Made by a program: the position numbers and the translations under genes. The notes below the pieces were generated by a model that was not told the origin of the DNA, did no database searches, and saw nothing but the letters and a program-made list of their open reading frames with translations. A stretch of DNA of 64,000 nt from Bacteroidales bacterium (lineage in GTDB: Bacteria; Bacteroidota; Bacteroidia; Bacteroidales; VadinHA17), in NCBI GenBank assembly GCA_021157415.1, contig JAGGWN010000072.1, positions 1-64,000 on the forward strand, read 5' to 3'. Each line of letters begins with the position of its first letter. Positions within the stretch are counted from its first letter, which is position 1. This document shows, in pieces, positions 18,355-26,341 of the stretch.

Positions 18355-18448
18355 GAAATTTTTTCATTTTTATCCATGTGTCGGATCTAAAAAGGTAGAT
18401 TTTCGTTAAAATCGAGTCGTAGAGAATTTTGAAACAGAAGTTAACTTA

Positions 18449-18479
18449 TTGTTAATGAGGATTGAAAAATCCTTAACAA
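18449..18479. repeat. Imperfect inverted repeat (hairpin) in the nadK-barrel gap
   Basis: TTGTTA-ATG-AGGATT pairs with AATCCTTAACAA around a GAAA loop: 12 paired bases with one 3-base bulge. It lies in a 323-base interval (18329-18651) that otherwise holds only a doubtful 76-codon ORF and the candidate promoter at 18347. No T-run follows on the minus strand, so a regulatory site is as likely as a terminator. Confidence 0.55.
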
Positions 18480-18651
18480 CGAAGAGTTTGGCAACCAAGA
18501 CCCTTTGCAGGCGGTACTCATCCATTTTAACTTGCTTTTTGTTGATCGATAACAAATAACCAGGGCTAACTTTTTCAGATAAAAGAAAGCATGGTGATTT
18601 ATGATCCATCGACACCAGAACACTATTTTTCTTCAATAGACGATCATCATT

Positions 18652-19530
18652 TTACATTCTTTTATCAGCACCCCACATCAATTTTGTCCGCAACGTCTCA
18701 AAATAGTCTATATTTTCCAGTTTGAGTACCTGGATAAAAAAGCCGGCTTTTTTAATTTTCAGGGGTACCTGTCCGGTATAGACTTCCGACCTTGAATCCA
18801 TAGATACCCAATAGGCATTCTGGCGGGTGGATACTTTTACCGTCAGCTCATAATTATCAGGTATCACCACCGGCCTGACCGTAAGGTTGTGAGGAGCTAT
18901 CGGACTGAGAATAAAATTCATGGATCCGGGAATCACAATCGGACCGCCTACGCTCATGGAATAGCCGGTAGAGCCTGTGGGAGAGGAAACAATCAATCCG
19001 TCGGCCCAGTATGTATTAAGATGTTTGCCGTCCATCATCACTTCAATGTTTATCATGCCTGTTCCTTTTTTCTGAACGGCAAACTCGTTTAAGGCAAAAG
19101 GGAAATCCTGCAGGATCCCTTTTGGATCTTTCAGTTCGATCAATGATCTTTTTTCCAGTGTAAATTTCCTGCTAAAAATAGCATCAATGGACTTACTGAT
19201 ATTTTCGCGAGAGATACTTGCCAGAAAACCCAACCGGCCACTGTTTATTCCGATAATCGGTATGGAATGCCTGCGCACAAACGAAACCGACTCCAGAAAA
19301 GTACCGTCTCCGCCTACACTGAGTAAAAAGTCAACCTCTTTACCCAAATCAGTATATTCTGAAAAGAAATGATTATGATTAAACTGATAGTCGAAATCAT
19401 GTCTGACATTCTCATATAACTCCCTGTAAAGGATGATATCAGCACCATATTGACTGAATTTCTCACATATCAGTTGAAAATATGGAAAAAACTCAGTGGA
19501 AATTTTCTTCCCGTAAACAGCGATTCTCAT
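18652..19530 (-). CDS. nadK: NAD kinase
   Basis: A 292-residue ATP-NAD kinase that makes NADP. Motifs: SVGGDGTFLESVSF (GGDGT), GINSGRLGFLA, ADGLIVSSPTGSTGYSMSVGGPIV, and ILSPIAPHNLTVRPVVIPD. I use the ATG at 19530 (MRIAVYGKK) rather than the TTG six bases upstream. It is downstream of the CBS-domain gene with an 18-base gap, a typical Bacteroidota pair. Confidence 0.95.
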   Translation of the reverse strand: MRIAVYGKKISTEFFPYFQLICEKFSQYGADIILYRELYENVRHDFDYQFNHNHFFSEYTDLGKEVDFLLSVGGDGTFLESVSFVRRHSIPIIGINSGRLGFLASISRENISKSIDAIFSRKFTLEKRSLIELKDPKGILQDFPFALNEFAVQKKGTGMINIEVMMDGKHLNTYWADGLIVSSPTGSTGYSMSVGGPIVIPGSMNFILSPIAPHNLTVRPVVIPDNYELTVKVSTRQNAYWVSMDSRSEVYTGQVPLKIKKAGFFIQVLKLENIDYFETLRTKLMWGADKRM

Positions 19531-19548
19531 GCGCAAGGTATATCAAAA

Positions 19549-20214
19549 TCAAATATTCAGGTACATCATAAATTCATCAAACCGGCTGGCATAAAAGGAA
19601 TCCAGCTCCTGGTTGTTCATAAACGATGCTTTCAGATTATAATCATAACGCTCAAAAGTGCTAATGATAGAAGACACCTCTGTTCTGTTAATCTTCAGGA
19701 TCACTTCCATCTTTGTAGAATCTTCATGCGATTGAATATACATACTCAGTATCTTGGCATCATTCGACTCAACCATCTGAGCAATCTGGCTCAGGGAATA
19801 ATCATTCTGGTGCAATTCAAGTACCAGAATGGCCCCGGGATTTTTAACTGCGGTAAGTCCTGCAAAATATTGGATCAAATCATGATTGGTGATCATTCCC
19901 AGATAATTCTTTTGTCTGTCCAGCACGGGCACCACCGTTAACTTCAGGCGGGAAACAATCTCGATCACCTCATAGATATGTTGATCCAGATAGACAAAAG
20001 GACTGAACAGGGAAAGATTATGATTCCCTATGGGTTCATCCGCCATGTTCATGTCATAGATATCCGTATCTGAAATCAATCCCAGGAATTCCTTGTCATT
20101 TACTATAGGCAGATGGGATACCCTAAACACTTCCATCCAGTTCAATGCTTTTTGTCCGGTATCGGAGGTGTGGAGTGCCGGAACAATACCTGATATAAAA
20201 TCTTTTGCCAACAT
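19549..20214 (-). CDS. CBS-domain protein with ACT-like tail
   Basis: A 221-residue soluble protein. Residues ~1-120 contain two CBS motifs (MLAKDFISGIVPALHTSDTGQKALNWMEVFRVSHLPIVNDKEFLGLISDTD, and VSRLKLTVVPVLDRQKNYLGMITNHDL), the usual adenosine-nucleotide sensor pair. The C-terminal ~90 residues (AILVLELHQNDYSLSQIAQMVESNDAKILSM…) look ACT-like. No enzyme domain is present. Start is the ATG at 20214; the track start is a TTG. It is the first gene before nadK and may sense nucleotide state, which is inference. Confidence 0.8.
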   Translation of the reverse strand: MLAKDFISGIVPALHTSDTGQKALNWMEVFRVSHLPIVNDKEFLGLISDTDIYDMNMADEPIGNHNLSLFSPFVYLDQHIYEVIEIVSRLKLTVVPVLDRQKNYLGMITNHDLIQYFAGLTAVKNPGAILVLELHQNDYSLSQIAQMVESNDAKILSMYIQSHEDSTKMEVILKINRTEVSSIISTFERYDYNLKASFMNNQELDSFYASRFDEFMMYLNI

Positions 20215-20239
20215 AATGATCAATCCAGAAAAAACCTTG

Positions 20240-20247
20240 TAACTTTG
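20240..20247 (+). promoter_or_regulatory. Candidate -7 box for pdxJ
   Basis: TAACTTTG matches TAnnTTTG, 29 bases before the pdxJ ATG. The -33 element is not obvious. It lies in the short divergent gap with the CBS-domain gene. Confidence 0.5.
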
Positions 20248-20276
20248 CCGAAAGATAATACAAAAAGATAAGAATT

Positions 20277-20990
20277 ATGACGCGTTTAAGTGTAAATATA
20301 AATAAAATTGCAACGATACGGAATGCCCGTGGCGGAAATATTCCTGATGTGCTGGAAGCAGCCATCAACTGTGAACGTTTCGGAGCCGAGGGGATCACGG
20401 TTCATCCAAGACCGGATGAGCGTCATATCCGGTACCGGGATGTCAGAGATATGCGACCGGTACTGCAAACCGAATTCAATGTGGAAGGATATCCGGGAGA
20501 GCGTTTTATGGAACTGGTGCTGGAGGTCGTTCCCGATCAGGTAACCCTGGTCCCGGATCCGCCGGACACCCTTACTTCCAATGCCGGATGGCAGATAAAT
20601 AAAAACATTGCTTTCCTCACGGAAATTATCGGCACATTGCATCAGAAAGGAATCCGCACATCTCTTTTTGTAAATACGGACCCTGAAAATATCAGATATG
20701 CCCCGGAAACAGGTACCGATCGCATTGAATTATATACCGAGCCGTACGCTGCCGGATACCACAAAAACAGGGAAAAAGCGATCCTGCCTTTCGCAGCGGC
20801 AGCCAGGCTGGCCCATCGTCTGGGGCTTGGGATCAATGCCGGTCACGATCTGAATCTGGATAATTTAAGGTACTTCCATCAGCATATTCCTCAGCTTGAC
20901 GAGGTGTCCATAGGACATGCCCTGATTTCCGATGCATTATATTACGGACTGGAAAACACGATCCAGATGTATTTACAACAACTACGTTAA
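20277..20990 (+). CDS. pdxJ: Pyridoxine 5'-phosphate synthase
   Basis: A 237-residue TIM-barrel enzyme that condenses 1-deoxyxylulose 5-phosphate with 3-amino-2-oxopropyl phosphate to make pyridoxine 5'-phosphate. Diagnostic stretches: [79 protein letters not shown] and [17 protein letters not shown]. Length is normal. It is followed after five bases by an alpha/beta hydrolase. Confidence 0.96.
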   Translation: MTRLSVNINKIATIRNARGGNIPDVLEAAINCERFGAEGITVHPRPDERHIRYRDVRDMRPVLQTEFNVEGYPGERFMELVLEVVPDQVTLVPDPPDTLTSNAGWQINKNIAFLTEIIGTLHQKGIRTSLFVNTDPENIRYAPETGTDRIELYTEPYAAGYHKNREKAILPFAAAARLAHRLGLGINAGHDLNLDNLRYFHQHIPQLDEVSIGHALISDALYYGLENTIQMYLQQLR

Positions 20991-20995
20991 ATCTC

Positions 20996-21802
20996 ATGAC
21001 ACTTTTTTACCGGGAACTGGGGGAAGGGCCTCCCCTGATTATTCTACACGGATTGTACGGATCATCGGACAACTGGCTTTCCATAGCACGCAAGCTGTCG
21101 GATCGTTATCACATCTACCTGGTGGACCAACGCAACCATGGACAATCTCCCCATGATCCCGTACATGACTTCCCTGTACTAAGTGATGATCTGGATGAAT
21201 TCATACTGGAACACCGGCTGGATCATGTCATTCTTCTCGGACATTCCATGGGAGGCAAAACAGCCCTGTTCTATGCTGTCAGCCATCCCGACAAAACAAG
21301 CGCTCTGGTCGTCGTTGACATATCTCCCCGCACGTATCATATTGGTCAGGGATCCGGCACTTCTTTCGGAATGCACAAGGAAATGATGGAAGCCATGTTG
21401 CATAGTGACGTAAGTCTTTTGTCATCACGTCAGCAAGTGATGGAAGCATTGAGACCGGCGATACCCCAGGAAAGGGTTCGGCAATTTCTGCTGAAAAATC
21501 TCACGAGGGATGACAACCACCATTTCAAATGGAAAATCAACCTGCCTGTACTGTATGACCAACTCCCCAATATCCTGAAAGGGCTGGACAGCTATCCGGA
21601 ACTAAAAGACCGACAGATCACCTCATTTCCCGTTTTATTCATCAAAGGTGAAAAATCAGGATATATCAGCGAAGAGGATCTGCCTGTTATACACCAGTAT
21701 TTTCCCCTGGCCGAGATTGAGGTCATTGCGGATGCCGGTCACTGGGTGCATGCTGAGCAACCAGAGGTATTCGTAAAAACCATCCTGGATTTTCTGGCAT
21801 AG
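20996..21802 (+). CDS. Alpha/beta-fold hydrolase (YbfF-like esterase)
   Basis: A 268-residue alpha/beta hydrolase with the oxyanion motif LIILHGLYGSSDNW, the nucleophile elbow GHSMGGKTAL, and a C-terminal catalytic His in ADAGHWVHAEQPEVF. The acid residue is probably in the KGEKSGYISEEDLP region. The pattern VDQRNHGQSPHDP is typical of the YbfF/ABHD11 acyl-esterase group. Natural substrate unknown. It is probably co-transcribed with pdxJ (5-base gap) and ends 4 bases from the convergent exonuclease gene. Confidence 0.85.
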   Translation: MTLFYRELGEGPPLIILHGLYGSSDNWLSIARKLSDRYHIYLVDQRNHGQSPHDPVHDFPVLSDDLDEFILEHRLDHVILLGHSMGGKTALFYAVSHPDKTSALVVVDISPRTYHIGQGSGTSFGMHKEMMEAMLHSDVSLLSSRQQVMEALRPAIPQERVRQFLLKNLTRDDNHHFKWKINLPVLYDQLPNILKGLDSYPELKDRQITSFPVLFIKGEKSGYISEEDLPVIHQYFPLAEIEVIADAGHWVHAEQPEVFVKTILDFLA

Positions 21803-21806
21803 ACGA

Positions 21807-22544
21807 TTATTCTTTCTCCTCCAGACCTGTGGCAGAAGCCACCTGGTCGTCCGACACAGGGTCCGCTCCCAGATAACGTTGATACACCCGTGCCGTCGTC
21901 AAAACATCTTTTTCACAATACACCGCAATTCTTTGCAGGTCTTTGTCCTTATAGTACACCTCTGCTACCTGGCTGCCGTCAATATCATCTTTGGGTGTGG
22001 GAATATCGAAAACGGCGGCGAGCAGTTCCAGGGATGTATAATGCTTGTAATCGCCGAATTTCCATAGCTCCATCGTATCCAGGAAGGGCACCTCCCACGG
22101 TTTTTTCCCTGCCACATCCAAAAGAGCCGGTAATTTTAACCTGTTTATCAGGATGCGACGAGCCAGGTAGGGAAAGTCAAATTCTTTTCCGTTGTGTGCA
22201 CACAGGTAAGGATTTTTATCCCTCATCCCGTTCAACAAATCAATAAAACCTTTCAACACTTCCGTTTCATCCTCTCCAAAAAAAGATTTCAGTCTGAAAT
22301 GCCATTCTCTTTCTTTGGGATGAAACATTCCCACGGATATGCAGACGACTTTGCCGAATTCTGCATAAATGCCTGCTCTTTCAAATTTATCTTCAGCCGA
22401 TTCTCCTTCCTCGCCGCGCAGCATATCCGCCTTGCGGGACCATAATTTTCTAAAATTTTCAGGCAACTCATCAAATTTTCCCGTCATTGGAACGGTTTCA
22501 ATATCCAGGAAAAGAATCTGTTGAAGAGGAATTTTATCCGGCAT
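21807..22544 (-). CDS. 3'-5' exonuclease, PolB-like (DEDDy)
   Basis: A 245-residue RNase-H-fold exonuclease. The acidic motifs are visible: ILFLDIETVP (DxE), AHNGKEFDFPYL (second Asp), and YCEKDVLTTARVYQRYLG (YxxxD-type third motif). It resembles the predicted PolB-like 3'-5' exonucleases of Bacteroidota rather than DnaQ. Probably acts in DNA or RNA turnover or repair. It lies 11 bases after udk on the same strand. Confidence 0.82.
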   Translation of the reverse strand: MPDKIPLQQILFLDIETVPMTGKFDELPENFRKLWSRKADMLRGEEGESAEDKFERAGIYAEFGKVVCISVGMFHPKEREWHFRLKSFFGEDETEVLKGFIDLLNGMRDKNPYLCAHNGKEFDFPYLARRILINRLKLPALLDVAGKKPWEVPFLDTMELWKFGDYKHYTSLELLAAVFDIPTPKDDIDGSQVAEVYYKDKDLQRIAVYCEKDVLTTARVYQRYLGADPVSDDQVASATGLEEKE

Positions 22545-22555
22545 AAGAAAAAAAT

Positions 22556-23173
22556 TTAGGATTTGATTATCAGGTTTTTTTCAATGATCGTTGTCAGGAT
22601 ATCAATGGCCACCACATTGCTTCCTCCTTGTGGAACGATGATATCGGCATACCTTTTCGTGGGTTCGATAAATTGCAGGTGCATGGGTTTTACAGTCTTG
22701 TCATATCTTTCCAGCACTTTGTCCACCGAGCGGCCTCTCTCACGTATATCTCTCTGTATCACGCGACTCAGTCTGTCATCGGCGTCGGCATCCACATAAA
22801 CCTTGATATCCATTTGGTCCCGCAATGCTTCATCTGTCAGGATGAGTATTCCTTCCACCACAATAACATGTTTGGGGCTTATAGTCACCGTCTCACGAGC
22901 CCTTGTGCAGGACAGGTAGGAATATACCGGTCGCTGAATAATTTTTCCGGCTTTCAGCATTTTCAGATGTTTAACCAGCAGGGAAAACTCAATGGAAGAA
23001 GGATGGTCAAAATTAATCTCCTGCCGCTGTTCCAAAGGCAGGTGACTGTTATCCCTGTAATAGGCATCCTGGGGTAAGACGGCCACTTCACCGGCTGGCA
23101 GCCGCTCAATAATCTTCCGTACAACGGTGGTTTTTCCAGAACCGGTACCTCCTGCTATCCCGACAATCAGCAT
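22556..23173 (-). CDS. udk: Uridine kinase
   Basis: A 205-residue kinase that phosphorylates uridine and cytidine in pyrimidine salvage. Walker A is VGIAGGTGSGKTTVVRKI at the N-terminus; PQDAYYRDNSHLPLEQRQEINFDHPSSIEFSLL and VVEGILIL follow, and RDIRERGRSVDKVLERYDKTVKPMHLQFIEPTKRYADIIVPQGG is typical. First gene of a two-gene minus-strand unit with the exonuclease. Confidence 0.95.
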   Translation of the reverse strand: MLIVGIAGGTGSGKTTVVRKIIERLPAGEVAVLPQDAYYRDNSHLPLEQRQEINFDHPSSIEFSLLVKHLKMLKAGKIIQRPVYSYLSCTRARETVTISPKHVIVVEGILILTDEALRDQMDIKVYVDADADDRLSRVIQRDIRERGRSVDKVLERYDKTVKPMHLQFIEPTKRYADIIVPQGGSNVVAIDILTTIIEKNLIIKS

Positions 23174-23243
23174 TTTTTTATATTTTCGCAGTCGTTAATA
23201 AACAAATATGGCAGCAATTTAAACATTCAAATACTTATCTGCA

Positions 23244-23402
23244 ATGGTCAGACATATCGTTTTTTCCAGATTATCCGGAAATCCCGATGAAACGGAGAAA
23301 AAAAAGCAACTCGATTTTCTGAAAAAATTTTTCTGCCCGCTATCAGGAATGATTCCTGCCATGCGGCCATACGAGGGCACCATGATTCTCTACCCTGATT
23401 GA
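23244..23402 (+). pseudogene. Truncated stress-responsive A/B-barrel (Dabb) domain remnant
   Basis: A 52-codon ORF not in the ORF track. It begins MVRHIVFSRLSGNPDETEK and includes LDFLKKFFCPLSGMIP, which follow the first half of Dabb-domain proteins (normally about 95-100 residues). It then stops, and no continuation is seen in the other frames before manA. Most likely a decayed gene; a real small protein is less likely. Confidence 0.45.
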
Positions 23403-23428
23403 TTATCAAACCAAATAATATTTATGTT

Positions 23429-24409
23429 ATGACATCATTATATCCTCTCTTTTTTCATCCAGTTTACAAAACCAAGATCTGGGGCGACGACAAGTTGCGT
23501 AACCTGCTCCACAAAGATACGGGAGCACTGCAAAAAGTCGGTGAAAGCTGGGAAATATCGGGCGTACAGGACAATATTACGGTCGTTAAGAACGGTTTTT
23601 TAGCCGGAAACAACCTGCAAGAACTGGTAGAAATATATATGGGCGATCTTGTCGGCGACAAGGTATATGATAAGTTCGGAGTGGAATTTCCCCTGCTCAT
23701 AAAATTCATTGATGCCAGCGACGTCTTATCCGTACAGGTTCATCCCGATGATAAGACTGCTTTCGAGAGGCATCATGCTTATGGTAAAACGGAAATGTGG
23801 TATATCCTCCAGTCCGATCCGGGGGCGGAAATTATCATCGGATTTAAAAATGATACGAGCAGGGAGGAATATCTGCGGCACCTCAAAAATAAAACCCTCC
23901 GGGAAATATTGAATAGCGAAGAGGCCCGGGCCGGGGATGTGTTTTTTATCCCGCCCGGCCGGGTTCATACCATCGGCGCCGGCATTCTGCTTGCCGAGAT
24001 CCAGCAAACTTCAGATATCACTTACCGCATCTACGACTGGGACCGGGTGGATGCCAACGGAAAAAGCAGGGAGCTGCATACCGACCTGGCCCTGGACGTG
24101 ATAGATTTCAAATCCTATCCTGAATATAAAATTCCTTATCAGGACCAGCTTAACGAGATTACCGACCTGGTGCAATGTAATTATTTTAACACCCAGCTCA
24201 TACACTTCAACAAACCCTTGAAAAAAGACTATTATGATCTGGATTCTTTCGTTATCTATATTGGCGTGGAAGGAGAAACCACTATCGAACATGAAAACGG
24301 GAGTTCCTTCCTGAAAAAGGGAGAAAGTGTACTGGTCCCTGCCGTATTGAAAGATATCACACTGATCCCCAAAGGGGAGGCCAGGATACTGGAGGTGTAT
24401 ATCAAGTAA
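23429..24409 (+). CDS. manA: Mannose-6-phosphate isomerase (type I)
   Basis: A 326-residue cupin-fold zinc enzyme interconverting mannose 6-phosphate and fructose 6-phosphate. Zinc-site motifs are SVQVHPDDKTAF, YGKTEMWYIL (Glu) and PPGRVHTIGAGILLAEIQQTSDITYRIYDWDR. I start at the ATG of MTSLYPLFFHPVYKTKIWGD, since the track start is a TTG inside the Dabb remnant. Size fits the short Bacteroidota/Firmicutes form. It ends before a possible shared terminator with the convergent T9SS gene. Confidence 0.93.
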   Translation: MTSLYPLFFHPVYKTKIWGDDKLRNLLHKDTGALQKVGESWEISGVQDNITVVKNGFLAGNNLQELVEIYMGDLVGDKVYDKFGVEFPLLIKFIDASDVLSVQVHPDDKTAFERHHAYGKTEMWYILQSDPGAEIIIGFKNDTSREEYLRHLKNKTLREILNSEEARAGDVFFIPPGRVHTIGAGILLAEIQQTSDITYRIYDWDRVDANGKSRELHTDLALDVIDFKSYPEYKIPYQDQLNEITDLVQCNYFNTQLIHFNKPLKKDYYDLDSFVIYIGVEGETTIEHENGSSFLKKGESVLVPAVLKDITLIPKGEARILEVYIK

Positions 24410-24410
24410 A

Positions 24411-24441
24411 AAACACCCCACCTTTAAACAGCAGGGGGTTT
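24411..24441. terminator. Weak terminator between convergent genes
   Basis: AAAC-A-CCCC pairs with GGGGGTTT around a 14-base loop (8 pairs, one bulge) right after the manA stop, in the 48-base convergent gap. Short flanking A/T runs on both sides would suit a bidirectional terminator. Confidence 0.4.
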
Positions 24442-24457
24442 CAACCGGAAAGATGCT

Positions 24458-26128
24458 TTATTGTTTAATAATCTTGAACACCTTATTCCCCTGATCACTA
24501 TGTATTCTCACAAAATAAAGACCTTTGGGGTGGTTACTCATATCCATCTGCAAGCGATCTGCCGTCCGGATATCTACTTTTCTTTTCATCACCTGTTGAC
24601 CGAGAATATTCGTCACGGATATCTCCAATAACCCGCTCCCTTCTTTGGGGATCTCCAGAACAAAACTTTCTTCAAACGGATTGGGATAGATCCTGATACC
24701 GGCAACGTTGTTACGTACCTGTTCCACATGCGTACAGGCATCTACATGCACCACCATCGAATCGGTGAGTGTACAGCCGCCTGTATCCACCACCGTCACC
24801 CAATACGTGCCACTGTCACTTACCGGGAGGGTTTGTGCCATGCTGGAATCGGACCACAGATAAGCAGAATACCCGCTGCCTGCATCCAGCACCAGGATAT
24901 CGTTCAGACAGATGGTCGTATCATGGACAGCGAACAGACTGGTCGTATCGGTATAACTGCATTTGCTCTCCAGCCACAGGTCGTCCAGGTATAAAGTGGA
25001 TCCGGGAGCATTGCTTCCACCGCCTCCGAAAGCCTGTCCTGAAAGGCAGATAATGTTTACCGTATCTACCACCAGATCGCCCAGATTGAGGGGTTCATGA
25101 AAGTAGGTATATTCGGGAACAGGAGGCAGGTTAAACACCCGAATGGTCTGATCACGGCTGTCAGACTGGTCATTCCAGTGCGAGCAAAAAACCACAATCT
25201 GTGCACTGTCAACACCCACCGGCATATATTTATAGTAACCACTTATGGCCCAGGGTGTATCATTGTATGGAAAACCTCCGCTGATATCCTCCATTCCTAA
25301 ATTTCCTGCGGCTGCAATTCCTATGTTCATCTCTGCGAAGTCGAGGTACACGGTTTTCAGTTTCATAGCATAATTCCCCGAGTGTGCATCTTCTGTGCGG
25401 AAACACATCCCATCACTTTGTGTAAGCGCGGATACCCAGTTCCCGCTCTCCCATCCTACAGGATCGTTATAGGTAAGCATGTCCCAATCCTCAAAATCCC
25501 CGTTGGGGATGGTCTGGGTTTCCTCATCAAACTGAAGATGATCGACATACAGGTAACTTCCCGTAACAGGATCCCAGGGGGTACCGGCAGAGAATCCCAC
25601 CAGAGCGGTATCAGGCACCTCGGTAACTGCACTGAGGGGAAAAGCCACACGTTTATACGACTGCTGTTCTCCGGTCAGCGTAAACCAGTTTTCCGAAATG
25701 GTATTTCCGTCTTTTCTAAATATTACAAGAATGCGGGCTGTATCTCCGGTTTCGATGTTGTACTTAAAATATCCGCTCAGAGAATCCGGTTGTCCGGTAT
25801 AAGGAAATCCACCGAGATATTTGAGGTCAGGGTAATCTCCGGACACACGGCCTTCACAAAAAGCAAATCCGGGAATTTTTTCCTGATCATATACACGATT
25901 TTCCAAATACAAGGCATAAGAGCCCGAATATGCATCATCGGTTTTCCTCACAGATAATGCAGTATCACCGTTAAGAGCACCCAGGATATCTGACGTAAGC
26001 CACGACCGTGGCTGTTCAAACAGCTGACAGGTTTCCCAGTGTTCAAACCCCCTGTTGGGAATATTCTGTGGCACGGCAGCTGTAAGGATGAACAGGATAA
26101 AAACGAAAGTAAAAATCCATTTTTTCAT
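24458..26128 (-). CDS. Secreted T9SS cargo protein with duplicated carbohydrate-binding-like modules
   Basis: A 556-residue secreted protein. A signal peptide (KKWIFTFVFILFILTAAVPQ) is followed by two related ~180-residue modules: one starts NIPNRGFEHWETCQ and has GGFPYTGQPDSLSGYFKY, the other starts TIPNGDFEDWDMLTYNDPVGWESG and has GGFPYNDTPWAISGYYKY. Both end in a short DxL segment like PCMD-type jelly-rolls. Next comes a PKD/Ig-like stretch (TICLNDILVLDAGSGYSAYLWS…TYWVTVVDTGGC), then a type IX secretion C-terminal domain (IRIYPNPFEESFVLEI…GLYFVRIHSDQGNKVFKIIKQ). The T9SS would export it and anchor or release it at the cell surface. No catalytic motif seen. Confidence 0.82.
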   Translation of the reverse strand: MKKWIFTFVFILFILTAAVPQNIPNRGFEHWETCQLFEQPRSWLTSDILGALNGDTALSVRKTDDAYSGSYALYLENRVYDQEKIPGFAFCEGRVSGDYPDLKYLGGFPYTGQPDSLSGYFKYNIETGDTARILVIFRKDGNTISENWFTLTGEQQSYKRVAFPLSAVTEVPDTALVGFSAGTPWDPVTGSYLYVDHLQFDEETQTIPNGDFEDWDMLTYNDPVGWESGNWVSALTQSDGMCFRTEDAHSGNYAMKLKTVYLDFAEMNIGIAAAGNLGMEDISGGFPYNDTPWAISGYYKYMPVGVDSAQIVVFCSHWNDQSDSRDQTIRVFNLPPVPEYTYFHEPLNLGDLVVDTVNIICLSGQAFGGGGSNAPGSTLYLDDLWLESKCSYTDTTSLFAVHDTTICLNDILVLDAGSGYSAYLWSDSSMAQTLPVSDSGTYWVTVVDTGGCTLTDSMVVHVDACTHVEQVRNNVAGIRIYPNPFEESFVLEIPKEGSGLLEISVTNILGQQVMKRKVDIRTADRLQMDMSNHPKGLYFVRIHSDQGNKVFKIIKQ

Positions 26129-26171
26129 AACTATTCCTCCTCTGATTAAATAATGAAGTTGGTATTCAATA

Positions 26172-26203
26172 CAAATTTACAGAGATCTCACCATAATGTC
26201 AAG
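26172..26203 (-). promoter_or_regulatory. Promoter of the T9SS cargo gene
   Basis: On the minus strand CTTG (one mismatch to the -33 TTTG) is followed by 20 bases and TAAATTTG (exact TAnnTTTG). It ends 43 bases before the ATG at 26128. This is one of the better two-box promoters in the window. Confidence 0.55.
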
Positions 26204-26341
26204 TTTTTACAATGAGTTGGTTATAATTAATTTACGATAACAAAAATTGAACCAAAGCAGGTTCATATAATTCAGTTCTTTATTTCGAATTCATGATTTC
26301 AAGACTTTTTCACACCTTTGTGTGGTATTTTTTTATGCTCC

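Noticed and set aside
18406-18636. 76-codon minus ORF after nadK
   Set aside because: Contains the bulged hairpin, no similarity to known proteins, and no support beyond being open.
26318-26341. MATE start upstream of 26342
   Set aside because: The eight-residue extension MCGIFLCS has no family similarity; the ATG before KDLTQGKEA fits the family start.
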